Shown: one piece after another, positions 23,535 to 35,220 of the stretch
Layout: each line of letters starts with the position of its first letter
How positions within the stretch are numbered: the first letter of the stretch is position 1
From: Rhynchosporium graminicola
Taxonomy: Eukaryota; Ascomycota; Leotiomycetes; Helotiales; Ploettnerulaceae
Direction: 5' to 3'
DNA length: 64,000 bases
NCBI GenBank assembly: GCA_900074885.1
Contig: FJUW01000073.1
Location: 1 to 64,000, forward strand
The notes under the pieces: model-generated
What the model was told of the DNA's origin: nothing
The model's database searches: none
What the model saw: only the letters and a program-made list of their open reading frames with translations
Made by a program: the position numbers and the translations under genes

Positions 23535-24523
23535 TCCATAGGGCGTATAGGCTCTCCGGCCAGCGCTATTAGCGCTATTTGACAGTTTCTAGTAAGAGTA
23601 GTACTATACTCTTGCTTCTTCAGCCTAATTAGAGCTGTATCTAATTGCTTCTTTGATTGCTTTAATAGAGCTATATCTAGAGTTGTATAAGCTTCTTCTT
23701 AAGTTAATTCTAGTACGCGTTAATCAGATGATAATACTATAGTATCTACTACTTTAGTATTAAGTATTAGCCTATTCCGAGGTCTTTTAGACCTCTTAGT
23801 CACTATAACTAGCCTCTCTAGAGGTCTTTCCGACGCTATAGCCTATTTAGAAAGCTTAGCTAAAGGTACCGTCTTCTTTAGTATAACTATTAAATTATTT
23901 TCCAATAGTATATTCTCAGTAGACTACTTATCAGATAATATATTAATAGTAATTAATTCTCTGAAGGTTTCTACATTTATTAATTTATAGGCTTAGGTAC
24001 TAGTTATATTTACTAGTATCTAGGCCCTCGGAGCACTTCTTTATATAAATTTAAGCTTATGCTTCTCCGGAGGATTTAAGAGTAAAGCGATATAGTTGAA
24101 TGGTCTGATTCTATCGAGTCTCTCTAGCTTCTTATTATACGCTTCTGCAGGCGTTAATTATCTGACTGAAAGAAGCGCGTATACCGGAGAAGTGATTTAA
24201 GGCTTCGGAATCCAATTTCCAGGAGTTTAGTACGTAAGTAGCAGTATCAGCTGACTCTATAGCTTCTGCAAGGTACGTATATTGATTATTTGGAGTAGTA
24301 GAATAGATAGTACTCTTCTTTTCATTCTCTACTTAGTTCGCTCTAGAGGCGTATTCGGCATAGGGGTCTTTTCTCTCTGTATAGTCTGTATACTAATAGC
24401 TGTGACCTTTATACCTGGTATATTGATTTCAGCCTAGTTTTATATACTTTTCAATACGCCCTCTGCCTCTTCTACGGCTTCTTTTATATCTACTGCCTCT
24501 CTGGGTATTTCCACTCTTAGTAT
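23535..24523 (-). pseudogene. Copia-2 region upstream of RT, no recognised domain
   Basis: Across the gypsy-1 insertion the minus-strand frame joins into a typical copia pre-RT segment (EAFIEN ... IIAEFETIRKAS), so this is the same gene as 5736-7644. Upstream it continues as a mutated but readable frame with charged, helical stretches such as LLKQSKKQLDTALIRLKKQ and LNPPEKHKLKF. I find no integrase Asp/Asp/Glu motifs in these ~330 codons. It may be an unusually long linker between integrase and RT, or a different captured sequence. It is cut at 24523 by an LTR fragment. Confidence 0.55.
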
Positions 24524-24743
24524 TATGACGACAGATCACCTGAAGGTCATATGAATAGAAGAAAAGAGACCGGGACCCAAGTTCCTAAGTATCCCGGTAC
24601 AGTTAGTTGCCGACTCGGTATAGTATCGGACTAGTGCTAGCGTCTATATGAGATATCTTATACTTTATTTCTCTTTCTCTTCCTCTTCTTTTCGTATCTT
24701 CTTGTTTTCTTAGTACTAGATTATATAAGATCGCTCTTAGCTT
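24524..24743 (+). repeat. Partial LTR related to gypsy-5 LTR
   Basis: Starts TATGACGACAG and shares with the gypsy-5 LTRs the blocks TCACCTGAA, TATCCCGG, GACTCGGTATAGTATC and TATATAAGATCGCTCTTAGC. Similarity stops at about 24743, short of the last ~45 bases of the 268-bp family LTR. No TSD was found, so it is a truncated solo LTR or the edge of a rearranged copy. Confidence 0.7.
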
Positions 24744-24949
24744 TCTGTCACGTTCTGAGGTTGCGTATACTACTTGGATTACGTAAGCCGATAAAGATAG
24801 ATAATCTGAAGAGGTTTTGCTAAGGAATATATAAGCTCTAAGAGTTACGTATATTTATAGGGTTATATAACTTAAGTAAGTTATATAGCTTAGAGATTAT
24901 CTTATTATACTAAGTAGTAATTACAGTATTAGTTAGTTAGCTAGGGATT
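24744..24949. other. Unassigned AT-rich sequence
   Basis: This holds no gene or repeat I can identify. It contains an inverted pair around ACTTAAGTAAGTTATATA (24865-24890). It abuts the left LTR of copia-3 but does not match the sequence flanking the right LTR of that element. Confidence 0.4.
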
Positions 24950-25406
24950 TGTGAAATTTGAAGGTGGAAATCGGCCAAAGGTCAGAATAACAGAATAATA
25001 CGTGATCAATTTGACTTGCTTTTCTTGCTTGAAGAGAGCTAACTATAAGAGAGATTCTAGCTACTTATATAGCTATGTGAGCTCTCTAGAATATTCTATA
25101 CTACGTAATACAGAACTCCATAGAAGAAGACACGTATACCGTAGAATCATACTACGTTAGTAGAAACCTCTAGAAGTACGATATACGTACTAGAGAGTAG
25201 TAGAACTCTATCGAGAACCTTTATAGTAACTCTAATAGAGTATGCAGGGTACAGGCTGTGGACAAGATACAGGGTGTAGGTGCCAGGTACAATAAGGTAC
25301 ATGCGCAAGATACTGAACCAGGTACTAAGACCATGTACTGATAAGATACAGGGTGTGTATGCCGATGCAGACAAAACTGACTAAGGTACTAGTTACAAAT
25401 CCAACA
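24950..25406 (-). repeat. Copia-3 3' LTR (457 bp)
   Basis: On the minus strand it starts TGTTGGATTTGTAAC. It is preceded by the polypurine tract at 25407-25419 (GATTAAGGGGGCG read on minus), as expected for a 3' LTR. A short open frame within it (25147-25374, minus) is also open in the right LTR, but this reflects LTR conservation, not a gene. The part at about 25240-25400 is rich in repeats of the type GGTACAGGG and has kept its CA/TG pairs. Confidence 0.85.
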
Positions 25407-25618
25407 CGCCCCCTTAATCAGAGCCTTATAATCAGTTTTAAAACAGAACTATATAAGGTAAATCACTAATCGACTACCCTTAAGTTATTACAAAAGAAAT
25501 ATAATAAGGAATAGAAATGCCACCTCATAGCTACCCTCCTAGGTTAATTAAACCTAATTCTCTTATAACAATCTAAATTACTAGCTCTAATAAGCTTATT
25601 ACGGCAGGGCACAGGGGG
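25407..25618 (-). other. Copia-3 3' UTR and polypurine tract
   Basis: The sequence between the copia-3 stop region and its 3' LTR, cut off by gypsy-3 at 25619. The C-run CGCCCCCTTAATC at 25407-25419 is the reverse complement of a polypurine tract. No gene is seen. Confidence 0.6.
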
Positions 25619-25812
25619 TGATAACGGCTTGTATTCGCCCTTAAGGGTACGCGTAGTAAAGAGAAGAAAAGATAAGAAGGAGAGGTTCTACTCTCGACTC
25701 CTTCCTTAAGGTATAGCCGTAGAGCTATACTGACTAATCTGCCGCGGTTACTAAGGCTCGCTTATCCTGTCGTGCCTAGAGGCCTGAGGCTCCTCACGTA
25801 CAGGTCGTGATA
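25619..25812 (-). repeat. Gypsy-3 3' LTR (194 bp)
   Basis: Matches 32292-32485 with few, mostly transition, differences. Both contain the blocks CGCCCTTAAGGGTACGCG and GAGGCTCCTCACGTACAGG. Confidence 0.93.
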
Positions 25813-28800
25813 TTACCCCCCCCCTCCTATAAGGCTTCGACCCCGAAGCGCGAAAAAACCGCTACTTCTCGCTACCTCTTTTAAAGAATTACATATAAGC
25901 AGTAGCTATTATAAGCTTAATGTCCTCTACCTCGCTATAGTTATTAATACTATTATTATACGCTTCTAGCTATTTAAGGAGAAATCTTAGGGGGCCTTTC
26001 GTAGTCGGATACTATAGGTAGAAACGCTTAAGTAGGTAAGGAGCTATTATAGCGTCTAAGCAGAAGTACTATTCGAGGTTGTTATCAGCTCCGGTCTACT
26101 TGATTTAGTACTATAAAGTACCGCGAGAGACCCTAGAACCCAAGATAGCTTTAATCTCCTATTCGTCTTGCTCTAGTAATAGTTAGATTAGTGCTAGTGC
26201 TTATTATACCTGTCCTAGCAGCGGGTTTTTAGTATATTTATATAGTGAATATAAGTAGAAAACAGAGTAGATTTACTACTCCTCTAGTAACTTGAGTTTC
26301 TAACTCTCCCTTACCTTTTCTAGTACTTCTACTAGTTTATACTACTTATTAGAGAGCTTCCGCGAAAGTCTATTTATCTTCTAATTCGCTATAGAAATAA
26401 GAACTAAATCTCTAATCTCCTAATCTATCTCGCGGCGACTACGATTAGCTAGCCGCTTTATTTTATCTTATTGACTTTTAAGCGAGGATTTAGCGAACTC
26501 GATAGCGTCTAGTATCCGGGTTACTACACGTAGCGTATCCTCACGATTAAGAGCCTCTATAGCAGTAGCTAGTAGTAAAGAGTTATTCAGGTCCTAAGAG
26601 ATTCTTATTTCGTAACTATTTAATAGCTGAAACGGCGATATAGTACTAAGAGACTTATAAGGAAGCGTAAGCTATACGATATCTATAACTAGTAGAAGCG
26701 AGCTCTAATTGTTTTAGTAATACGAGCAGAATAGATATAATCTCTACTTAATATACTAGTTCATAACCTTCGTTTAACTATCGACGTTTAGATTATAAGT
26801 AGTAGTAAGCTTGACTTTTATACTAAGGATTCGATAGTACTTATTCTAGAAACTAGAAATAAACTATAGTTCCTAATCTAAGACTATAGAATCTAGTATA
26901 CTGAAGTATCGACTCTAATAGATAGCGAATAGCTTAGCTATTTATCGTGCTATAATTGTCTTATAGTAAGGAATTAATATCAGTTTCTTAGATAGTCTAT
27001 CTATTATCACGAAGGCCGTATCGTAACCTCCCTTGTCTAGTAGTAACTTAGTGAAATCCATAGTTAGATATTAGTAAGAGCATACGGGAATAAGTAGAGA
27101 GTAGAGAAAACTAGGAGTCTTATCTCTCTTCGCCTTTATATAAGTATAACTATAATTTGCAATATACCTAGTAGTATCTGTAGTTATACTCTTCTAATAG
27201 TAGCTTCGTCTAAGAAGTAGCTTAACCTTCGAGTTACCTGCGTATACGACTTAAGGTTAAGCGTAGATATAATAAATTAGCGCTATTTATAGCTCAGGAG
27301 GTTCAGTAGGAACTTCTAATTATCCTTTATAGAATAGTTTACTATTTAATAGTTAGTAATCGGAATAATCGTATTTCGCCTTATTATAGAGTAACTCTAA
27401 CTCTAGCGACTCCTTATTTACTTAGAAGACTTAGTTGATAATATTATAGTTTTCGATATTATAAGTAACTATAGAAGTAGCGTTAGAGGCTTCCCTTACG
27501 AGAAACTCTTCCTCTATAGGTAAGTCGACCGATAAACCGGGATCATAGGTTTCCTCTTGTGAAATAGTCTTAGAAGTAGCGATAAGAGAGATCTCGACTA
27601 GCTAATCTAATAGTAAGCTATAGACTTCTTTAACGCAGTCGAATTCAGCTATTTAAGAGGATTAGCTGAGTTCCTAGAGTACTTCCGAGCTGATTTTATT
27701 ATTTAGGATTAGCTATTAGTTCCGAAGTATATGCTTCCTAGCTTCTAGTAGCGATAAGTCCTGATCTTATCATAATAGCGTATTAGCTAGAGTATTTATA
27801 ACCCTCGTTCGGTATATAATCTTAAAGTAGAATTAGGCGAAGAATTTAGCCTATCTCGCTTACTATGCGTTAAGATCCTTAGTTATTATAAAATACTCTA
27901 AGGTATAATAATTAGTATAGATATAAATAGTTTTCTATACTCTAAGTAGCTCAGGCTTATACTACTAGAAGGAGCGAAAGATAGTAAGGAGCTCCTTATC
28001 GTAGATTAAGTAATTCAGCTCTATATCGATTATTATTTTAGAGAAGAAACTGACCGGATAGAATATCCTATCTTCCTGAAGTTACGAGAGAACGCTAGCT
28101 ATTATCTTATCAGAAGATTTAGTTTTAAGTCTAGTTTACTTAAATAAGTCATAGTAATAAAGGATTAGTGCAGACTAGAGAGCGTGATAAAAACGCTCCT
28201 AAGTATCCTTATACTCGGCGCCGAAGAGAAATTTAATATCTTTCCCTGTAAGTAGTATAAGTAAGCGATAAATACTACTATAGTCTTTAATAAACCTTTA
28301 GTAGAAGTTGCAAAAACTAAGGTAACTCTACACTCTACATACATTATTAGCATACTCCTAGTTCTTAATAACTTTCGATCTTCTCGGGATTAACTTTAAT
28401 TCTATTAATACTAATAATAAATCTAAGAAACTTCGTATAAGTAATACCGTATTCAGATTTCTTAATATTAGCTTAAAAGCCGTAGGCCTATAGAATCTCG
28501 AGAATCTTTCGTACGTAGATATCGTACTTTACTTCTAAGTCTAAATAGATTAAGATATCATCTAAGTACGCTAAGCAGAAGTCGTCTAAGTGCTCTATTA
28601 ATATATTATTAATAAAACGCTAAAAGGTAGCTAGCTTATTTATAAGGCCGAAGGGAAGCACCTTATACTTATATGCCCTATATCAAGTGCGAAAGGTAGT
28701 TAAATCCTCAGAATCTTTCGATATGCGGATTTTATAAAACGCTTATTAAATATCGACTTTTATAAAGATTTTTACCTTAGAGATTCGTACTATTATCTTA

Positions 28801-31800
28801 TCGATTAATAGAATAGAGTATAAGTCCTTCTGGGTAAGCTCGTTTAGCCTCCGAAAGTTAATATAGAATCATAGCTTATTACCCGCTTTTTTAGCTATTA
28901 AGATTAGTGCAGCCTAAGGAGTATTAGATAATACGATAAAACCTTTATCGAGGTTCTTAGTAATATATCGTTTAGCTTCTACTAAGTACTTATCTAGCAT
29001 CCTTCGAAGTAGTTCAGTAGTTAAGGTATTATCTCCTGTGAGCTTAATCTTATGATCTACTATTAGTTATCTCTTAGCTAAATCATTAGAGGCTCTCGCG
29101 GAGAAGAAACCTTTAAATTCCTTCTACTTAGCAGGGAGTCTTTTCTTAATTATCTTATTATTCTCACGATACTTTACTTTCCTAGCTTCGTTAGTAATAA
29201 GACCTTCGTCGAGAGCGTATAATTCGATAATATCTGCCGTTTAAGTGCTTTCACGATACAGAATTTCATCTTGGATTTCTTTTAAGGAAGTAATAAATAC
29301 CTTAGAGCTATTACCCTTATTTCAGTATTTCCAGTTCAGATAGAAGTTATATATATATAGTAGCAGTAGAGATCTAGTTAATATCGGTTTTATAAGGTAA
29401 ATCTCTTACCTCTCGACGTGCTTACTTATCGATCTAGCGCTATTTAGTTGCTTCGTAGGTAATATCGTCCTCTCGGGAACCGGGATCACGAGTCTAAAAG
29501 GGGTTATTAGCTAACTCGTGACTTACTAATAGCTTATATATAGCTTATATACTATACTTCTATTCTCTTATAAACGCTAGTAAGCGACTTTCTTTCGCTT
29601 TCTTAACCGGCGCCAGTCGAGAAGCTTATACGCTAGTAACTTCTTAGTCTATTAGAGTATCTTATCGCTCTTAATTAAGTTAATATCGTTAGTTTACTAC
29701 TTTATTACTTAGAGATAATAGTAGCTCTAGTCTTTTATTATAATAGCGTACTAGTAATATATCTATTAGCTACTCTAGATAGTTCTTATAGCGATAAATA
29801 AAGTTTTATTTAAGTTCGTAATATTCTAAGAATTTATATCCTATTAGTATATTATTACTCCCTAAATCAGTAATTAGGAAAGGGAAGTTAACTCGACGAT
29901 AGTTAATAGTAAGAGTAAAGAGAATTACGTAAGTAATAATAATACTAGCCTTTCTATTATAGCTAGTAGGGATAATAGGTTTCGGGAGAGTAAGGAAATT
30001 AATACTTAAGAGATCATAAAGTTTAAGAGTAACTAAAGTACGTAGAGCTCTAAAGATATTTACTCTACTATCGATATATACTTCTGTTTTAATAAATAAT
30101 CTGTTTCTTTCTAATTCTATAGTAACTAGGAATTATTTTCCTCTAATAAGAGAACGGAAATTAGTATTTAAGTCTTTCCATAGATCGAGGCGTTAACTAT
30201 AGGATAAGACTATTCTATAGCTTAATAGTTTCCCGATAGCTCGTTGATCTCTATTAGAGAGGAGATATCAGTATTATTATTATTATCCTCCTCCGCGCTA
30301 TATATAGTAGCGATATCCTCTATAGTCTAGCTAGTTATCTTAGCGATTTTCATAGCGTTAAGATAATCCCGAGCCTAATAACTATCCTTCTTATAGATAT
30401 AGCAAGTATTAGTAGTAGTAGTAGTATAAGGTACTTACGAACTAGGACTATAAGTATTAGCTCGTAAGATAGTCTTAGGAGCGAATCGTATATTCTTAGT
30501 ATAATTATTAATCTAGGAACTGCTCTTAGCAGTATATTCAGTACCGAAATAAGTACCTCTCTTAAGAATACCCGGGACTTTAACTAGAATAGTAGTAGTA
30601 GTAGCTTTCTTATTAAAGTTCTACTTAGTAGCGATATTTCTGAACTCACGATTACTAATAATAAGGAACTCGTCGAGGGTAGTATAGTTATAGTTCATCT
30701 CGTACTTCCGAGTAGTAATAGTATACTCTAAAGCAGAAGAGAGCTTATTATAGAGGTCGCCGAACTATTATTCCTTAGGAATCTTACTAGTAGTAGCGAA
30801 GTTAGTAAACTAGACTCGGAATTAGTTATAAGTTATAGTATTAGTTATAATAAGACGTTTATAAGAAGCCTTAGCTTTCTGAACGCAGTTATAATTAAAG
30901 AAATACTAGTCGAGGGCAGCTAAGATATTAGTAGTATCTTTGAATTCGATATTATCTATATGCTAAAGAATAATAGTCTTAGCCTCGCTTCTAGTGCTCT
31001 TAAAGTAAGCCTTAATTTAAGTAGCGCTAGTATAGAAATTACTAGAGAACTCTTTAATAAAGATCTTTATATCTATCTTCTAAGCGTCGTACTCGATCTC
31101 ACCCTTATAGTTAGTAAAGATAAAGCAAAAGTAATAAATCTTATAAGTATTAAAAGGAGCGATAGCTTAATTAATCTTTAGAAAATAGTAATTAATAAGT
31201 AGCTAGAGGTCTATAGTAAGAGCGCGGGCTTAATAAGTAGTAGTATTATCTCTAGCTCGGGTAGTCTTACTAGTAGTAACTAGATTAGTAATCTATTTTA
31301 TCTATATAGTATTAAAGGTAATTATTTCCGCTATAATAACTAATAGAGTGCTTTCTCTAGTAATAAGAGTAAGAATAGCAGATTTAGTCTCTAAGATAAG
31401 AGAGATTAATAGTAATATAAGTAGGAGTGCAGTAGTAGTATCGATAGTTAAGGTTAACTTTAGAGGTTTTAGGGACTCGGGCTAAGGTATAAGTTCCTCG
31501 TCCGCTTCCTCGAAGTCGTTATTAATAGACCCCGAACTAGTTTCTTCCTTAATACTATTACTCTTAATAGTATCTCTAATAGTATCCTCCGCTAGCGCGC
31601 TACTACTTATCTTCTGTTCGGGGAACCCGAGTCTATCTAGTATAGAGGGCTCTCGAGTGCTTCAGCGCGGTTACATATAAGAGGGCCCGCTATAGCTAAA
31701 AAACGCGCTTAAGAGGGACCTAAAGCTTAATAGTAACCTATTTAAGAGAGTAAAGATTAATATAGCGCGAGAGTAAGCACGTTCTTAAAGTCCCTTAGTA

Positions 31801-32291
31801 GAGTATATATTTAAGGTATTAGGAGGTTACTAATTAGGTTTACTTTAGATTCCTTTTACGAGTTCACTTTACTTCGGCTATCGAGTTCTCTTCTTATAAG
31901 TATATATAGAGTTAGAATCGTAGGAGGGAGCTTCGCAGAGGTCGTAGAGGTTCGTAAAAGTCGCGATATTAAGAGGGTTTAAGGTCGAGGATATATAAGG
32001 CTAAGCATAAGGCTAAGGGCGCAAAAAATATTATAATATGGTTTTTTAGTAGAATTATATTATAGAGGTAGTACTAATTTAAGGGAGGGAGTTTAGCTTT
32101 CTCTGAAACACTTTACTTCTAAGGTATAGAAGTAGATAGCGCGTATAGTTGAAGTTATCGAATACAGGTAAGATAGAAGTTATAGAAGTCGTACTAAGAA
32201 GGTAGTACTAGCTTCAAGGCTTCTAAATAGATATTACTACTTCCTAGCGAGGTAATTAATCTTTTCTTATATTATAGTAAGATAGAAGGGG
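25813..32291 (-). pseudogene. Gypsy-3 gag-pol (broken)
   Basis: Read on minus: gag with YKGEIEYDASKVDIKIFIKE-like and YFFNYNYVQKAKALYKRL-like stretches (about 30880-31180). A CCHC knuckle lies at about 30375-30420 (CYI.KKDS.QARD. spacing, with two Cys and the His now Tyr). Protease is around 30000. RT shows IEHLDDFCLAYLDDILIYLD at about 28535-28610, with the catalytic Asp pair intact. Integrase has FVIIDRLSK at about 26990-27020 and runs to about 26400. A C-terminal chromodomain (EIKAILGSRVSRGTL, then TGADNNLE) lies at about 26030-26170. Stops interrupt every domain. Confidence 0.82.
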
Positions 32292-32485
32292 TGATAATAG
32301 CTTATATTCGCCCTTAAGGGTACGCGTAGTAAAGAGAAGAAAAGATAAGAAGAAGAGGTTCTACTCTCGACTCCTTCCTTGAGGTATAGCCGTAGGGCTA
32401 TGCTGACTAATCTGCCGCGGTTGCTAAGGCTCGCTTATCTCGTCGTGCCTTGAAGCCTGAGGCTCCTCACGTACAGGTCGTGATA
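32292..32485 (-). repeat. Gypsy-3 5' LTR (194 bp)
   Basis: Pairs with 25619-25812. Directly right of it the copia-3 RNase H C-terminus begins in frame. An apparent 69-codon frame (32424-32633, minus) runs from copia RNase H into this LTR and is a fusion caused by the insertion. Confidence 0.92.
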
Positions 32486-34849
32486 AAGCTAGTTCAAGGT
32501 GTTTTATAAACTCCTTAAATTTAGGCCTATCTAGGGCTTTAGTAAACCCGTCTGCCTTTTGCTTCAAAGTACTAATATAGATTAAATCTATAGTACCTTG
32601 ATTAATTAGGTCCCTAATAAAGTAGTACTTCACGGCTATATACTTAGTTCTCTTATGGAATTAAGGGTTCTTAGAGAGTAATAAAGCGCTGTTATTATCA
32701 GTAAACACCGGGAGCCTCTCTTAGAAGTAATAGCCTAATTCGGTAAGAAGTTGTCTTATATAGACCGCTTCTATAACTGCCGAATTAATAGCTATATATT
32801 CAGCTTCTATAGTAGACTGAGCTATAATCGATTGCAACTTCGACTTCTAAGAGAATAAGTAGCTTCCTATATAGAAGGAATAGCCGCTAGTACACTTTAC
32901 CGTACTAATATCTCCGGCATAATCAGAATCGCAATATCCGCTAACGTATTTACTAGAGCTATTAATATAAACTAAGCCTAGTTTAATAGAACCTTTAAGG
33001 TATCTAAGTACATTCTTTATAGCTAAGATATGCGTATCGCTAGGGTTACTAGAGAACCTAGCTAATTTGATCAAAGCGTAGCTTATATCAGGCCTAGTAG
33101 CTAGCGTAAGGAATAGTAAGCAGGCTATTACTTATTGAAACTATAATATATCTTCCTTAGTAGTCTTATTAGGATTAGATTCTAATTTAACCTTTGAATC
33201 TATAGGCGTATTCTTCGGTTTATAATCTGATAAGTAAAACCGAGCTAGTACCTTCTCTATATAGCTAGCTTGATAGAGCTTCATATAGCCCTGATCTCTA
33301 TTATAGTTAATTTCAATACCTAAATAGTCTTTTATTAGCCATAAGTCCTTGAGTTTAAAGAAGTGTTTTAATTCTTCAATTAAGGACTTAATAGTACTTA
33401 TATTAAGGCTAATTAGAGCTAGGTTATCTACGTATATATAGATTATAATCTTAAGCTCTTTATTAACTAATATGCCATTTTCGGATAATATTGAATTAAA
33501 TCCGAATTTATTAACTAATACCTCCTTAAGCGTAATAAACTATAATCTAGCTAATTACTTAAGACTATATAACGCTTTCCAGAGTAGAAGGAGTTTATTA
33601 GCGTAATAATCAACGCCTTCCTGGGGGAAAATATATAAGGTATTAATATCTATATCACTCTGTGTAAAAGCGAAGATCATATCGATCTTATATATATACT
33701 ACTTATAGAGTATTACTAAGGCAAATATAAGACGCTAAGCTATTTGCGTAACTACACTAGCGTATATATCTATATAGTTTCTACTATATAATTGCTCAAA
33801 CCCCTTAGCTACGAATCTAGCTTTAGATTCGTAGTACTCGCTCTCTAGTTCTTTGATCTTATAGACCTAGTGAGTTTTTACTAGTTTTATAGTCTTAGTA
33901 TTACTATCGACTACTTTCTACGTATTATGATTTTCAAGAGAAGTAATTTCTTTATTTATAGCTTTTAGTTAATAATCCTTATAAGGACTATTTATAGCTT
34001 CTTTATAGCTCCTAGGATTATAGATAACTACTTCCGGATCCTTTTTAATAAGGATTCTTTCCGGATCAGGTGATAGCCTAATATCTTTATTTGATTTAGA
34101 GCTAATAAAAGCTTAGTAAGCTAAGTTAATAACGTTTTTATATACGCTATAAGCTTCTTTCTGCTCTTGAATTAATCGCTTATTATTCTGAATAGCTAAG
34201 GCTATATCAGGGTCTTTAGCGTGACTTCTAGTAGTAATATTAGATACCTAATTAGAGTAGTCCCTTCTAAGTTTTATACCTCTTTTAGGTATTTCTACTA
34301 TAGGTGTTTCTTTAGCTATATCGTTAAAGAGATCAAGTTCTATATCTTCTATAACTTTTTCTTTATGTAATGAATTATTAGCCGTTTTACTATCGATTTT
34401 CTCCGAGTTTCCAGCCCTAGATAAGTCTGATTCAGGAGTATCTATAGGTAAGGAAATCACGCGATTTGAACAGTAAGAGGTCTCGCAATCTTCAAGTGTC
34501 TCTTCAAAGGATTCTAATTCTTCCTTAGAGATAACTTTATCCTTAAAGGTTAAATCTTCCTTAATTAGAACGTTTTTAGAGCTTATAATAGCTCTCTTCT
34601 CAGGTATATATACTAAGAAGTTATTTGCAGATTAATACCCTACGAGTATACCTCTATTAGATTTATTTTCAAACTTATTAGTCCTTTTATTAATAAGAAC
34701 ATAAGTAAGAGAGCTTAATACTCTAATATAATCAAGAGTAGGCTTTTTACTGAAGAGAACTTCAAAAGGACTCTTTTTAATAACTGAATTATAAGAGCGA
34801 TTCTTTATATGAGCTATTCCTTGGATTATTTAAGGCAAAAGGAATAAGA
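32486..34849 (-). pseudogene. Copia-3 pol: integrase C-terminus, RT and RNase H
   Basis: Minus strand. The integrase-RT linker (about 34200-34800) is unusually intact, with an open run of 70 codons at 34248-34460. RT has the catalytic motif as YVDNLALIS near 33415-33440 (second Asp now Asn) and LPGD-like YLGIEINYN upstream. RNase H shows GYCDSDYAGD (about 32915-32945), the STIEAEYIA box (about 32790-32815), FTDNNSALLL (about 32680-32710) and the end QKADGFTKALDRPKF (about 32510-32560). Only scattered stops occur, far fewer than in neighbouring elements. Confidence 0.85.
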
Positions 34850-35220
34850 TATTATACCCCTTGGCTGCAACAGGTGATATAGCCCTGAGGCTCGGCAGAC
34901 AGACTAACCTACTTAGCTGGCTCTATGCTGCATAGAGAAGCTATAGGTCACGTGATAAAGGTCATATGCTAAATTAGCCTATAGTCTCTGAACTAGATGA
35001 TAATTCAGATGATTCAGATGATTCAATAGAACGAAGGTTCTATATAAACTAGTATATCTATCTACTAGATAGAAGCTTCGTGCTTAACTTAAATATAGTA
35101 TCTTACTTATACTTAGTAACTTATAAAGATTACTAGACTTAATCTAGTAATAGTATCCCTGCTTACCTAACTAACCTCTTCGCACTCTAGGACGAACACT
35201 ACGCTCTATTATACGTTATA
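34850..35220 (+). repeat. Gypsy-4 5' LTR (371 bp)
   Basis: Matches 51174-51544 from TATTATAMCCC (RIP form of TGTTATA) to ACGTTATA. It keeps a CAACAGGTGATATAGCC block and the repeated GATTCAGATGATTCA motif. Confidence 0.92.

Larger units (their letters stand above)
25619..32485 (-). mobile_element. Gypsy-3, Ty3/gypsy chromovirus, 6.9 kb
   Basis: Paired 194-bp LTRs (25619-25812 and 32292-32485) start TGATAA and end TCGTGATA on the plus strand. A C-run at 25816-25824 is the polypurine tract read on minus. The element lies in the copia-3 3' UTR. The 5 bases on each side (GGGGG and AAGCT) do not match, so no TSD is visible. Minus-strand coding order is gag, protease, RT, integrase, chromodomain. 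A relative lies at 54701-56788. Confidence 0.85.

Noticed and set aside
25147..25374. 75-codon minus-strand frame, with a similar 76-codon frame at 54438-54668, looking conserved
   Set aside because: Both lie wholly within the paired copia-3 LTRs. Similarity is explained by LTR identity, and the frames have no start context or domain.
30960..31181. 73-codon plus-strand frame
   Set aside because: It is the antisense shadow of the gypsy-3 gag, which reads well on the minus strand at the same place.
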